Below, in pieces: positions 1-11,306 of a DNA stretch of 64,000 bases (its first letter is position 1; the number at the start of each line of letters is the position of its first letter). The notes below the pieces were generated by a model. That model had not been told where the DNA came from. It made no database searches and saw nothing but the letters and a program-made list of their open reading frames with translations. The DNA comes from Paulownia fortunei (lineage: Eukaryota > Streptophyta > Magnoliopsida > Lamiales > Paulowniaceae). The translations under genes were made by a program, and so were the position numbers. The stretch covers positions 14,561,445-14,625,444 of the forward strand of contig CM033107.1 in NCBI GenBank assembly GCA_019321725.1. Direction: 5' to 3'.

Positions 1-119
1 GCAGGGCGCTGCAGTGCCATTCGTAGGAAAGAACTCACATTGTATCGCTAATTTTAGGCGTCTCAATGCCAACTATTCAAATAAAAAAGATTCCTCAACC
101 ATCTTTTCGCAACAAGTGG
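1..119. other. Unassigned flank left of Ath-1 LTR
   Basis: No reading frame or repeat boundary can be assigned. The GC-rich start resembles the kind of sequence seen inside Athila-type LTRs such as the one at 57084-57760, so this may be older retroelement DNA that served as the insertion site of the LTR starting at 120. Confidence 0.3.
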
Positions 120-1290
120 TGATCAAAGACTAATTTTGGCATGTTTTGTGATATATGCACATTAGATACACCTACACATCACTACCCATATGATGCTCCT
201 GATAGATATGTTACACACACACACACACACATAATTCACATATCATTCAACACACAATTCATCACCCACACACACTCTACAACTAAATTCTCACACACAT
301 TTTCTCTCTACCCAAAACACACATTTGTCCATATTTCTTCACACACTACACCAAGAACACATACCCCCATTACCAAGGAGGATTGGGGATTTGAAGACAA
401 GAAAAAAAGGAGCTTCATTGGGTATTGAAAATCTTGAAGAAGAAGTGAAGAATCACTTGGGGGTTGTAGTCTTCTACTTTTATTTCTTCTTTTATTTTGT
501 TTAGTTTTGAGAAATTTATAAGATTCATGATGTTGACAAACACTAGGTGCTTATTTAATTTCAATATGAACTAAACCACTTTTATCAAGGCTTGGAAAGC
601 CATCTTATTGAAGGTATGAGTTGATGTTTGTATTGTTATTGGTATATTATTTTTATTATGATGAGCATATACGATGTGTTTAATGTTTCTTGAGACATGG
701 CCACTTTCAAGTTGATTCTAATTATTACAATTAAGATCAAGAGGTGAGGTTATAGTAATGGACTGGGTAGTATATGCCTTGGATAGACCCCTATAGAGAT
801 ATAGACATAAGTACATATGGTAGTCATAGGTGTGAAAATCGAAAGCTAGTAAAATTCACAAAGGTCAAGGCACTCTTAGTAGCATTGCTCGTAGCTAGAG
901 ATGATGGCAGTGGCCTACTATAAATAAATTTGGTCCATCTTGAGAGAGCACCAATTACAATAGGAAGACCTGTCGTCGCACAACCCACATCATTCCCAAT
1001 TACAATTGAGCTAAGATCATAACTACATAGGATGGTTAACCAATACCTTGACTCACCTTAGTATTGAATTCAATCTCTCAATCTCCTTGGATTTTAGTTA
1101 TTTTTATTTAATTTGTTAGTTCTTGCATTTTAATTCAATCAGCACAACATTGTTTGGTCAAATATAGCATAGGTAATCTATATTTGGTAGTCACATACAC
1201 ACTCTCCAGGAATATGATACTATACTCACTCTTTATCACTTATTGTCACTATGCACTTTCAGTTTGTTAACCCCTATTTTGGAGTCCCCA
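120..1290 (+). repeat. Ath-1 5' LTR (Athila-like Ty3/gypsy)
   Basis: The segment begins TGATCAAAG and ends CCCCA. It is followed by the spacer AGTTTT and a tRNA-Asp primer-binding site, exactly as on the minus strand of Ath-3 near 55487, so it is read as a 5' LTR. A diverged copy of nearly equal length (1171 versus 1175 bases) lies at 37081-38255 in the same orientation. The first third is rich in CA, with an AC microsatellite around 211-230, and a 95-codon open frame there (141-428) is low-complexity and not a gene. I see no reliable TATA box. Confidence 0.8.
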
Positions 1291-1296
1291 AGTTTT

Positions 1297-1314
1297 TGGT
1301 GTTGTTGTCGGGGA
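1297..1314 (+). promoter_or_regulatory. Primer-binding site, tRNA-Asp type, decayed
   Basis: TGGTGTTGTTGTCGGGGA matches the plant tRNA-Asp primer site TGGCGCCGTTGCCGGGGA at 14 of 18 positions. All four mismatches are C to T. It is the site where a tRNA would prime minus-strand DNA synthesis, and it fixes the right edge of the LTR and the plus orientation of Ath-1. Confidence 0.85.
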
Positions 1315-1714
1315 GTGTGTTTTTCTGTGATATCAAAGTTGATTGTCTAGTTGTAGTTTGGCCATTTTGCTTGCTTTGCTTTTGTTTCTTTTCTTTCATT
1401 TTTGTTATGTCGTTCCAGTTTATTTGGGTTGTTTTGTTTGTTTATATAGGAGGCACTTTTGCTTTCATGCAAGAATAGATTACCAATTGAGCAATCCATA
1501 GGTAGCACGATAGGCTGATCATGCTCAATATATGTGGGATTATAATGAGAAAATAATAACAATATGACAAGGTGTGAACATACTTATCCACCTCAAGAGG
1601 AGTTAAATTTGGAAGAATAATTAACTCAATTCATTGCGAAACTGAATCTACTTATCCACCTCAAGAAAAAGAGTCAAATCTGGAAGAATTATTAACTCAA
1701 TTCATTACAAATAC
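1315..1714 (+). pseudogene. gag: Ath-1 leader and broken gag fragment
   Basis: Downstream of the primer site is a T-rich leader. From about 1570 a degenerate frame reads as Athila-type Gag (a TYPPQEE-like stretch followed by LNLEE and LTQFI). The capsid-encoding part is interrupted by stops and lacks an obvious start codon. A 68-base unit is tandemly repeated at about 1581-1648 and 1649-1716, with small differences. The fragment is cut at 1715 by the Chr-1 LTR, and Ath-1 coding resumes at about 10549. It is a relic with no expected product. Confidence 0.6.
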
Positions 1715-4021
1715 TGTATAACACCCCTTAATCTAACTGCATAGCCTAAACAAGCTGATACAGTTAAGTCAAGAAATGTTAATTTTTTATCATTACTAGA
1801 GTTATGATTTTTAATAAAAGTTCCCATTTTTAACTATAAGAGAGAGAGCTTGAATCGTTTTAAACACACCATATACATATATCAAAACTACGTACAACTA
1901 TTTACAAAATCATATTAGAGCAGCTTATTTAAAAACAAAACAGAGTTTTCAAAATATGATATAAAACAGAGTTTTCAAAATATGATACAAAACAACTCGA
2001 AGCATGGCATATGAACAAATCTCTGTCTGGCCGCTCTGAAACTTAGTCAACCTCTAAACCTGTACATTTCCACATGCATCACATGAATCTAATGAGCTAA
2101 AGGCTCAGTAAGGTGAAACTGATGTAACAACAAATAGCTTACATACAAATCACATAAATGATTAAATACAGTATTCAATTTAATAACTTTCTTTCATAAA
2201 TCATTCTTTAGGGCCCTTGAAGTATGATACCTAACTAATAATGATAGACCGTAGTTTTTGAAACTTGTTCATAATGATTGGCTAATGAGAGAACTAATAT
2301 GGGGTTTCCATACTTGGTCTTTTAACCTCAGGTATCTCATTCATTGTGGCTTTCCTATACCGATTTTTCAACCTCAAGTATTTGCCACCATTTGTTGGGT
2401 CCACCGATCCCTCCCACGTTCCTTGTCTACCCGACCATCAATCAAGTACCATACTTTCTTTTCAAAAATCTCATTATATTCTTAATACTATCATGCTTCA
2501 TAAACCATAAATGCATCAAACATTACATTACCTGATAAATAATAACAATCACATTAAAACATGAACAACATTATATAATTCTTGTGATACAACAAATGAA
2601 AGCTTCAACTTACTTTAAGTCCACTTTGTGGCAAGTGAAAAGACCAATCTCTTTGGAAGATAGGATGTGTTGAAGACCTAACATAATCACATCATGTACC
2701 ATTTAATATCCTTTTTATAAATCATTTAGGCTATTCTAGTTAAAGTTCATATATACTTTTCAATCTTTTGTAAACAATTCCATATTAATTACATAACCTT
2801 AAAAACAATGCATACTCCATATTTTACTAATAATTCAAGACATTAAACATTAGGGCATCCATTAAATAACTAATAATTCAAACATAATTATTAGGGCAAC
2901 CCACAAAACATGAACACAATCCGAATTAAAATGACATAAATTTGGTTCTAACTAATTAATTCCAACCTTCAATTAAGCAAAATAATTGCTATTGTTTACA
3001 ATCATTTGTAGGCATCTTCAAACACAATATAAGCATTACAAAATCAATAGAAATAAGTAAACTAAATAATTTCACATGACTATCAGTTTTGCTAAAAACT
3101 AGCTTAAGTAGCTTGGTTTTGGCTTCAAGTGTAACTTACTTAAGTTTTCAATCATATAAAAATATACTAAAACATGTAACCATCCAAGAAACTAAAAATT
3201 CATCATAAGAAACATTGAAAAAGAATATACTTGATTAAGTTGGAATCAAGCTTCAAAATCAACGGTTTTCAAGCTTAAAAAGGGTGGGACTTGTTCTAGT
3301 TTGTATTCTATAAATTCCTATAGATTGAATTCAATTTTTGTGAGTATGAGAGTGTAGAAATTTGGGAGAAACTGAGGAGAATAAGGGCTGGTCATTTTTG
3401 AGGTGCTTCCACAAGAAATATGGATGAAAATGATTTCTTTGACCTTTCAAAGAGAAATAAGTGGAGGGCTATGATTGGTTGCATCGTGCTTGGTGTCTTC
3501 TCATGCCAAAAGCCACATTTATGGGCTAGGGAGATGACAAAAATTGATGCTTTGGTGTTATAATCAAGTGCAATGCGGTTTAGAATAATTCCGTACAACC
3601 TAGTTAACCAACTAATCAAATTGCACCATTTTGCATACTTTTAGTTCTTAGCCAAATGTAACATATTTCAAGTAAATATTTAGGCAATTAATCACTTTAG
3701 CATATAACTAGTATAGAGCAAGACAAATAATTCATTTCATGGTCATTCAACACATCAATCTTCCTTAATCGAGATACCGAGCTTTTCACTACAAAAAGGC
3801 ACTTAAGGAATATGTTAAATCAAGAAACAAAAGTTTGATTTCATATTTCATGTACTACTGCATGTTAAAGCATAACTGAAGCATATAATAACAATTATTC
3901 ATATTTGTGCAATCATGCTATTTGTATGCCATAATTCGATAATGCACATTGATTAGATGCATATTGATGAAAAATGCTTATTATTGGCTATGTAGGAGAG
4001 AATTGAGAATTAGGCACTACA
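1715..4021 (-). repeat. Chr-1 3' LTR, full length
   Basis: In element orientation it begins TGTAGTGCC at 4021 and ends GGGGTGTTATACA at 1715, giving 2307 bases with TG...CA ends. The outer start is fixed by an adjacent polypurine tract at 4022-4035 and by a second LTR copy that starts at the equivalent point (14574). It carries a private tandem duplication of about 26 bases near 1937-1988. A 75-codon open frame at 3392-3619 recurs in other copies but lies in LTR sequence. The TATA position reads CCATAAATG, a decayed box. Confidence 0.85.
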
Positions 4022-4035
4022 ATCCTTCATTCCTT
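4022..4035 (-). promoter_or_regulatory. Chr-1 polypurine tract
   Basis: On the minus strand AAGGAATGAAGGAT lies directly before the LTR start TGTAGTGCC. A purine run here primes plus-strand DNA synthesis in LTR elements. Its position supports the 2.3-kb LTR boundary rather than a shorter 1.9-kb one. Confidence 0.75.
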
Positions 4036-4070
4036 ATAAAAATTTCGTTCTCAAAATTTAACGTACCAAA

Positions 4071-4457
4071 TTATTTTGGATACTTGCTCTGCATTTCTTC
4101 TTCTCTTTCCCATGTGGCCTCTTCTACAGAATGATTCCTCCACAATACTTTAACAAGTCGACTCAACTCTTTTTCCTTCTGATCCAAAATTTGCACTGGT
4201 TTCTCTTCATAAGCTAAATCAAGAGTCAATTCTAATGATTTATAACTTAACACATGAGAAGGGTTTGAAATGTACTTTCTCAATATAGACACATGGAAAA
4301 CATTGTGAACACTAGATAATGATGGAGGTAAGGCCACTCTATAAGCTTTATCACCAACTCTTTCAAGAATCTCAAATGGGCCGACATACCTTGGGCTGAG
4401 TTTTCCTTTCTTTCCAAATCTCATAACACCTTTCATGGGAGCTACTTTTAAGACCAC
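4071..4457 (-). pseudogene. pol: Chr-1 integrase C-terminus with chromodomain
   Basis: A 128-residue open stretch ends the pol polyprotein. Residues 24-35 hold the GPF module typical of gypsy integrase C-termini (YVGPFEILERVG). Residues about 83-128 form a chromodomain, with conserved hydrophobics and two tryptophans in VLWRNHS and EEATWERE. Chromodomains of chromoviruses guide integration to particular chromatin. The frame ends about 50 bases before the polypurine tract, the normal arrangement for the clade. This stretch itself is uninterrupted, but the polyprotein upstream has stops, so no integrase would be made. Confidence 0.9.
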
Positions 4458-5489
4458 ATGATGCCCAATGGCAAACTCTAGATCTTTTCTCCGTTTATCT
4501 GCATAACTTTTCTATCTACTCTGTGCAATCTTCATTCTCTTTCGTATCTTCTCCACTACTTAAGCAGTATGTTGAACTATTTCTGGACCAAGTAGGCTTC
4601 ATTCTCCAACTTCATCCCAATGAATTGGAGATCTACATTTCCTTCTATATAATGCTTCATAAGGCGCCATTCCAATTGTTGATTGGTAGCTATTATTATA
4701 AGTAAACTCCACTAATGGAAGCTTTGCATCCCAACTCCCTTGAAAATCTAGCACACAAGCTCTTAACATATCCTCTAATATCTAAATAACCCTTTCTGAT
4801 TGACCATCACTTTGTGGATGAAATGCTATACTGAATGCAAGTTTCGTTCCCATTGCATTATGTAAGCTCTTACAAAATATAGATGTAAACTTAGGATCTC
4901 TCTCAGACACTGTTGAAACTAGCACCCCATGTAACCTGACTATCTTTTTAATATATTGTTGAGCATACTGGTCCATATTGTATATGGATTTCACTGGAAG
5001 AAAATGGGCTGATTTAGTTAATCTATCAACAATCACCCATATAGAATTATACCCCTTTTGTGTTCTAGGTAATCCAAGCACAAAGTCCATTGTAATGTGC
5101 TCCCATTTCCACTCTAGAATCAACAAAAGCTTTAACAACCCTGATGGTCTTTGATGTCCAATCTTAACTTATTGACAAGTTAGACATTTTGTTAAAATTT
5201 TGCTATATCTCTCTTCATTTTAGGCCACTAATAATGTTGTTGTAAATCCTTATATATTTTTATGCTATCTGCGTGTACTGAGTAGTATGAGCTTCTTCTA
5301 AAATATCTGCTTTTCTCGCCTTGTCAAATGGCACACACAATCTCCCTTTATATCGAATAATTCTATCATCAGTAATAGAGAAGTTTGGCCTTTTTCCAGC
5401 CTCAATCATTCTTTTCAATGTACACAAATGCATGTCCACCTTTTGACCTTCTCTGATTCTATCTTGAAGTGAGGTCTCAACACTAAGGC
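4458..5489 (-). pseudogene. pol: Chr-1 integrase, zinc-binding and catalytic core
   Basis: The catalytic core is an open stretch at 4782-5138 with all three acidic positions visible: D18 (MDF), D81 (ERDPKFTS) and E115 (GQSERV). The second motif reads SERD where SDRD is usual. The amino-terminal zinc-binding region, around 5260-5330, is degenerate (an HTTQYTQ segment remains). Stops and frame breaks separate core, linker and the C-terminal part at 4071-4457. Integrase inserts the element's DNA copy into the genome; this one is inactive. Confidence 0.85.
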
Positions 5490-5981
5490 TCACAATGAAC
5501 ACTTTTTCTTTTTAGGCATAATTTCAAGCTCTAATCTCTGCAAATCCAGTAATATAGACTTTTGTATAACAAAGAGAGAAGACGTGGATTTTCTACTCAA
5601 TGCATCTGCAACAACATTCGCTTTACCAGGATAATAGTTGATCATACAATCATAATTCTTCACAAGTTCTAACCATCTTTTTTGTCTCATATTCAACTAT
5701 TTTTAGGTAAAAAATTACTTCAAACTCTTATGATCTTTGTATATCTCACACTTGTCACCATACAAATAATGTCTCCAAATTTTCAAGGCAAAAACCACAG
5801 CAGCAAGTTCCAAATCATGGGTTAGATAATTCTTTTCATATTCCTTCAATTGCCTTGAAGTATAGGCAATAACATTCCCATTTTGCATCAAAACAGCACC
5901 CAAACCATTTTTTGAAGCGTCGCTATACACCATGAATCCACCAATTCCAGTTGGAATGGTAAGAACAGGAGTTGTAGTCAA
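5490..5981 (-). pseudogene. pol: Chr-1 RNase H
   Basis: The frame from 5981 reads [14 protein letters not shown], the first RNase H motif with its catalytic aspartate. It continues through [25 protein letters not shown] and [11 protein letters not shown], the canonical Ty3/gypsy RNase H signature, and ends with DHKSLK. A second open stretch (5490-5696) contains RQKRWLEL, DYYPGKANVVADALSR-like sequence, the usual tether to integrase. One or more stops lie between the two. RNase H degrades the RNA strand during reverse transcription. Confidence 0.88.
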
Positions 5982-6922
5982 TTTATGTTTCAGTTCTTGA
6001 AAACTTATTTCACAAGCATCGGTCTACAAGAATTTCACATTCTTTCTTGTCAACATTGTCATTGGAGTTGCTATCTTTGAAAACCCCTAAACAAATCATT
6101 GATAGTACCCTGCTAATCCCAAGAAACTCTTTACTTCTAATACATTTGTTAGTGTTGGCCACTTAATCACAGCTTCTACATTGCTCGGATCAACAAAAAT
6201 ACCATCCTTTGATACTACATGACCTAGGAATATCACTTGTTCAAGCCAAAACTCATACTTCTTGAATTTAGCATACAACTATTTTTCTTTAAGAACTTCC
6301 AGCACAATCTTCAAATGTTCTTTGTGCTCTTCTTTATAATGTGAATAAATTAGGATGTCATCAATAAACACAATCACAAATTTATCAAGATATTGCTTGA
6401 ACACCCTATTCATTAGATCCATAAAAGCTGCAGGGGCATTGGTTAAATCGAAAGGCATCATTAGAAATTCATAATGTCCATACCTTTTTTGGAATGCAGT
6501 CTTTGGTATGTCTTCTTCCTTTATCTTCAATTGATGATACCAGAGCGCAAATCAATCTTAGAAAATACAGATGCTCCCTGCAATTGATCAAACAAATCAT
6601 CTATTCTTGGGAGTGGATACTTATTCTTGACTGTTATTTTATTCAACTCTCTATAATCAATGCACAACCGCAATGTACCATTCTTCTTTTTCACGAACAA
6701 CACAGGTGCTCCCTAAGGAGAATAACTAGGGCGAATAAAACCATTATCAAGCAATTCTTGCAATTGAACTTTTAACTCTCTCAATTCTGTTGATGCCATT
6801 CGATATGGTACTTTAGAAATAGGAGTAGTTCCTGGCATAACATCAATCACAAATTTGATCTCTCGATTCGGTGGTAGTCCCGATAAATTATCTGGAAATA
6901 CCTCAAGAAATTCTTGAATCAC
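5982..6922 (-). pseudogene. pol: Chr-1 reverse transcriptase
   Basis: Reverse transcriptase motifs run in order from about 6820: [18 protein letters not shown], a broken [20 protein letters not shown], then [24 protein letters not shown] and the catalytic FIDDIL at 6351-6368. [10 protein letters not shown] and [10 protein letters not shown] follow. A stop replaces the tryptophan of the usual SPWGAPV motif (TGG to TAG), and further stops follow near 6278 and 6096. This is the polymerase that copies element RNA into DNA. It is inactivated by several in-frame stops that are all single transitions. Confidence 0.9.
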
Positions 6923-6931
6923 ATCTACATT

Positions 6932-7489
6932 TTATGGCTTCAATTGTGCTTCAACTGAGGTATCCAGAACACTTGCCAAATATCCAACACAACCTTTATT
7001 CAACATCTTTTGAGCTTTCAAAGCAGATATAATTGGTAAGGATCGTGAGAATGAGATACCATTATACATAAACTGTTCTTCCCCAAGTGGCTGAAAAATC
7101 ACAATCTTCTTGTTACAATCAATTGTTGCATGATATTTAGTAAGCCAATCCATACCCAGAATAACCTTAAAATTTGGCATCGATAAAATAACAAGATGTG
7201 CATAGAGAATCCTATCACTAATCTGAATAGAACAAGCCCTTAACATTTGGTTGGAATCCATTTCTTCCCCGGATGGAACAGTCACACTGTACCTTACTTT
7301 TAATAAATTTGGTGTAATGCCCAATTTTCTCACAAATGCACGTGATGCAAATGAATGAGTAGATCCAGAATCTATCAATGCAATTGCAGGTATCCTAGAA
7401 ATTAAAATAGTACCTGTGACTATGGAAGCATCTGCATCGGCTTGTTCTTGTGTCATTGCATACACTCTTCCCTGAACTTTTCCCTGCAC
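6932..7489 (-). pseudogene. pol: Chr-1 aspartic protease
   Basis: An open stretch of 185 residues contains the active-site triad ALIDSGSTHSF (Asp at residue 40) and downstream ILGMDWLTKYHATIDC, both diagnostic of Ty3/gypsy proteases. The segment before residue 20 belongs to the end of Gag. The protease would cut the Gag-Pol polyprotein. The open part ends in a stop shortly before the reverse transcriptase. The apparent methionine start is only where the frame opens, not a real initiation site. Confidence 0.88.
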
Positions 7490-8443
7490 TGTTAGGCAAT
7501 CTTTTGCTATTTGTCTAGGCTTTTTACACTTAAAATAATGATTAGTACCACTATAGCATTCCCCAAAAGGATTCTTCCCATACTTAGCACATTTAAGCCT
7601 TTCAACTGTAGTAGAAGTCTGCCCAACTCTAAGACGCTTTTCATTCCCTTGGTTTGATTTTTGCTTTCCTTTGTTCCACTAATTCAGATTTCTGGGAGTG
7701 AATACTTGCTTCTTTTGTTAATGAAATTTCTTAATCTCTTTCTTATCTAAGTCAGCCATCAAAGCCTTGTCCACCAGTTCCCTAAACTCTATTACTGAAG
7801 ACATTCGCATATCTCTTCTAATTTCAGGATTAAAGCCCCTCAAGAAATGATCCATCTTCCCATTGTTGTCTTTGGCGATGTATGGCACATACTTGCAACC
7901 CTGTTCAAATTTTCTCACATAATCACATACAGACATCCCTCTTTATTTTAACTCCAAAAATTCTTTTACTTTAAGCGACCTAGCATCTCTAGTGAAATAC
8001 TTATCATAAAATATTGTTTTAAATCTCTTCCAAGTTAGCTCTTCTATATTCACTACAAGTTTAGCTTCTTTCCACTAAGTTCTAGCATCCTTCTTCAACA
8101 AGAAAATTATACAGAGTACCTTCTTAGTATCATCAATTTGCATATAGTCAAAGATAGTGTCCAAAGACTTCACCCATTCTTCTACAACCATGGAATTAGA
8201 CCCACCATTAAAATCAACCAGTTCCATCTTTCTAAACTTCTCTTATACAACCTGTGAAGGATCGTGTTGAGCTTGTTGTGGAGGAAGTCGCTGATTCTGT
8301 CCTTAGGTTCTTTGTTACATATCTAGCAATTATTGTATATGTTCACCATGTATTCTAGTTTGTTGTTAAATGAGATCAGTCAAATTGTCCACCACACTAT
8401 GATAACCCTCATGATCATCCATTGTCTTCCTTTTTGGTGCCAT
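7490..8443 (-). pseudogene. gag: Chr-1 gag
   Basis: Gag begins with ATG at 8443 (MAPKRKTMDDHEGYH). It continues in one main frame through capsid motifs such as [19 protein letters not shown] and [19 protein letters not shown]. It ends with a degenerate zinc knuckle region (CAKYGKNPFGECYSG and NHYFKCKKPRQIAKDC) near 7510-7610. At least half a dozen in-frame stops interrupt it, most explained by CAA or CAG changing to TAA or TAG. Gag would package the element RNA. The start lies about 190 bases inside the primer-binding site, as expected. Confidence 0.85.
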
Positions 8444-8629
8444 GACCTGATATGCATTACTCAATCTCATTCTATTCATTAGCCAATAATAAATGCATAA
8501 TCATGACAGTAACATGGAATGAAATATAATCAAATAAACATAAAAGCAAATAAAAAAGTAGTTAACCAAGTTTCCCAGCTAGGATGTGTTCATATACCTT
8601 CTTCTGTCTACAGGAACGACTAAACCTCC

Positions 8630-8641
8630 GCTCTGGTACCA
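8630..8641 (-). promoter_or_regulatory. Chr-1 primer-binding site, tRNA-iMet type
   Basis: On the minus strand TGGTACCAGAGC lies three bases from the 5' LTR and matches the initiator-tRNA primer site TGGTATCAGAGC at 11 of 12 positions. It sets the element's orientation and inner LTR boundary. Confidence 0.88.
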
Positions 8642-8644
8642 CAA

Positions 8645-10548
8645 ACTATAACACCCCTTAACCTAACTGTAGAGCCTAAACAAGCTAATACAGTTAAGTC
8701 AAGAAATGTTAATTTTTCATCATTACTAGAGTTATGATTTTTAATAAAAGTTCCCATTTTTAGCTATAAGATAAACAACTTGAATCATTTTAAACACACC
8801 ATATACATATATCAAAACTGAGTACAGCTGTTTACAAGATTATAACAGAGCGGCTTATTTAAAAACAAAACAGAGTTTTCAAAATATGATACAAAATAGC
8901 TCGAAGCATGGCATATGAACAAATCTCAGTCCGGCCGCTCTTATGACTCAGTCAACCTCTAAACCTGTACATTTTCACCTGTATCACATGAATCTAATGA
9001 GCTAAAGGCTCAGTAAGGTGAAACTGATGTAATAACAAATAGCGTACATACAAATCACATAAATGATTAAATGCAGTATTCAATTTAATAACTTTATTTC
9101 ATAAATCATTCTTTAGGGTCCTTGAAGTGTGCTACCTAACTAATAGCTATAGATCGTGGTTTTCGGAACCTGTTCATAATGATTGGCCAATAAGAGAACT
9201 AATACGGGGTTTCCATACTTGGTCTTTCAACCTCAGGTATTAGCCGTATTCTATTTCATTCATTGTGACTTTCCTATATCGATTTTTCAACCTCAAGTAT
9301 TTACCACCATTTGTTGGGTCCGCCGATCCCTCCCGCGTCCCTTGTCTACCCGACCATCAATCAAGTATCATACTTTCTTTTCAAAAATCTCATTATATTC
9401 TTAATAGTATCATGCTTCATGAACCATAAATGCATCAAACATTACATCATTTGACAAATAATAACAATCACATTAAAACATGAACAACATTATATAATTC
9501 TTGTGATACAACAAATGAAAGCTTCAACTTACTTTAAGTCCACTTTGTGGCAAGTGAAAAGACCAATCTCTTTGAAAGATAGGATGTGTTAAAGACCTAA
9601 CATAATCAAATCATGTACCATTTAATATCTTTTTTATAAATCATCTAGGCTATTCTAGTTAAAGTTCATATATACTTTTCAATATTTTGTAAACAATTCC
9701 ATATTAATTACATAACCTTAAAAACAATGCATACTCCATATTTTACTAATAATTCAAGACATTAAACATTAGGGCATCCATTAAATAACTAATAATTCAA
9801 ACATAATTATTAGGGCAGCCCACAAAATATGAACAAAATCTGAATTCAAATGACGTAAACTTAGTTCTAACTAATTGATTTCAACCTTCAATTAAGCAAA
9901 CTAATTGCTATTGTTTACAATCATTTGTAGGCATCTTCGAACACAATATAAGCATTACAAAATTAATAAAAATAAATAAATTAAATAATTTCATATGACT
10001 ATCAATTTTGCTAAAAACTAGCTTAAGTAGCTTGGTTTTGTTGCCTTAAAGTATAACTTACTTAAGTTTTCAATCATACAAAAGCATACTAAAACATGTA
10101 ACCATCCAAGAAACTACAAATTCATCATAAGGAACATTGAAAAAGAATATACCTTGATTAAGTTGGAATTAAGCTTCAAAATCAACGATTTTCAAGCTTA
10201 AAAAGGGTGGAACTTGTTCTCGTTTGTGTTCTATGAATTTCTATAGATTGAATTCAATTTTTGTGAGTATGAGAGTGTAGAAATTTGGGAGAAACTTAGG
10301 AGAATAAGGGCTGGTCATTTTTGAGGTGCTTCCACAAGAAATATGGATGAAAATGATTTCTTTGACCTTTCAAAGAGAGGTAAGTGGAGGGCTATGATTG
10401 GTTGTATCATGCTTGGTGTCTTCTCATGCCAAAAGCCACATTTATGGGCTACGGAGATGACAAAAATTGATGCTTTGGTTTTATAATCAAGTACAATGCG
10501 GTTTAAAATGATTCCGTGCAACCTAGTTAACCAACCAATCAAATTGCA
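8645..10548 (-). repeat. Chr-1 5' LTR, outer end missing
   Basis: It aligns with the 3' LTR from 1715 to 3625 but stops at 10548, where Ath-1 sequence takes over. The missing portion corresponds to 3626-4021 of the 3' LTR. It lacks the 26-base duplication of the 3' LTR and has a short segment near 9238-9255 that the 3' LTR lacks. A 78-codon frame at 10315-10551 is LTR sequence. Confidence 0.85.
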
Positions 10549-11306
10549 CATTTAAGGTAAATAAAGTTGGGAAAGAGCATGGTAATGGTAATATTTTGAC
10601 AAGTGATGAAGAGTTAGAATCCCCCTTGAGAATTGATGAATTTGTCAAGAGTGGACAAGAGGAAATAATAAAATACCTATTGTGGAAGAGGAATAAGGTC
10701 TAGTTGTAATTCAATCAAACCCTTTCCAAGAGCCATCATTGAAAGCTTCTTACCCTCAACTCTTAGAGAAAAGAAAGGTTGTGCCAAATTCTATAATGGA
10801 TAAGGAGGACATCCTTTCACAACAACAACAACAATTGGAGGATTGCAAAACTATTGAATAGTGCAATGCTAACTTGCAAGAGAAGCCACCTCAAGTGCTT
10901 ACCAATTTTCCCTTATTCATTTGTAGACTCTACTTGTGAAATAACATTATGTGAGATGCAAGCATTAATTCAATATTATTGTCTAACTTCAGGGAGCAAG
11001 CACTAGATAAAGCAAGGCCTACTAGGGTGACTTAAGATATGCTAGGGAATGGTGACCAATTCTTGTGCTCTACAAATTTTTTCATCTTTAATATGGAAAA
11101 AGATAGGTATATCTTTACCATGTTTGGAAGGACATTTGTGATAAGAGGGGATTCCTTATTTATGTCCTAAAGGCCCTTGATGCTAATCCGGATCATCCTC
11201 GGCTTATCTATCCAGAAGGATCACCTATACTCTTAGAGCACACAAATGCGTGATATAGTAAATACTTAATTTTAGATTCAGGATGAGCAAAGAAGAAGTG
11301 AGGCTA
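10549..11306 (+). pseudogene. gag: Ath-1 gag/protease remnant, right part
   Basis: Plus-strand frames with stops resemble the acidic gag-protease linker of Athila elements (stretches such as EELESPLRIDEF and NPFQEPSLKASYPQLLE, then a run of glutamines near 10821-10840). Near 11070-11160 a frame reads NMEKDRYIFTMFGRTF, which matches the protease segment MEKDxxIPLxLGRPF seen in Ath-4. It is therefore the continuation of the gag fragment interrupted at 1715. It ends where a Chr-2 LTR begins at 11307. The exact frames are uncertain. Confidence 0.55.

Larger units (their letters stand above)
1715..10548 (-). mobile_element. Chr-1, chromovirus (Ty3/gypsy) nested in Ath-1
   Basis: A nearly complete minus-strand element with 5' LTR (8645-10548), tRNA-iMet primer site, gag, protease, reverse transcriptase, RNase H, integrase, chromodomain, polypurine tract and 3' LTR (1715-4021). 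Domain order and the C-terminal chromodomain place it in the chromoviruses, most like the Tekay/Del clade. It splits the Ath-1 gag region. The 5' LTR lacks about 396 bases at its outer end compared with the 3' LTR, so no target-site duplication can be read. The two LTRs are similar enough to align by eye without trouble, so the element is younger than Ath-1. Numerous in-frame stops show that it is dead. Confidence 0.88.

Noticed and set aside
141..428. 95-codon plus-strand open frame, His/Thr-rich
   Set aside because: It is a translation of a CA-rich, low-complexity part of an LTR. The second LTR copy at 37081 does not keep the frame.
1251..1478. 75-codon hydrophobic frame that looks like a membrane peptide
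   Set aside because: It spans the LTR end, the primer-binding site and a T-rich leader; the hydrophobicity comes from T-rich codons.
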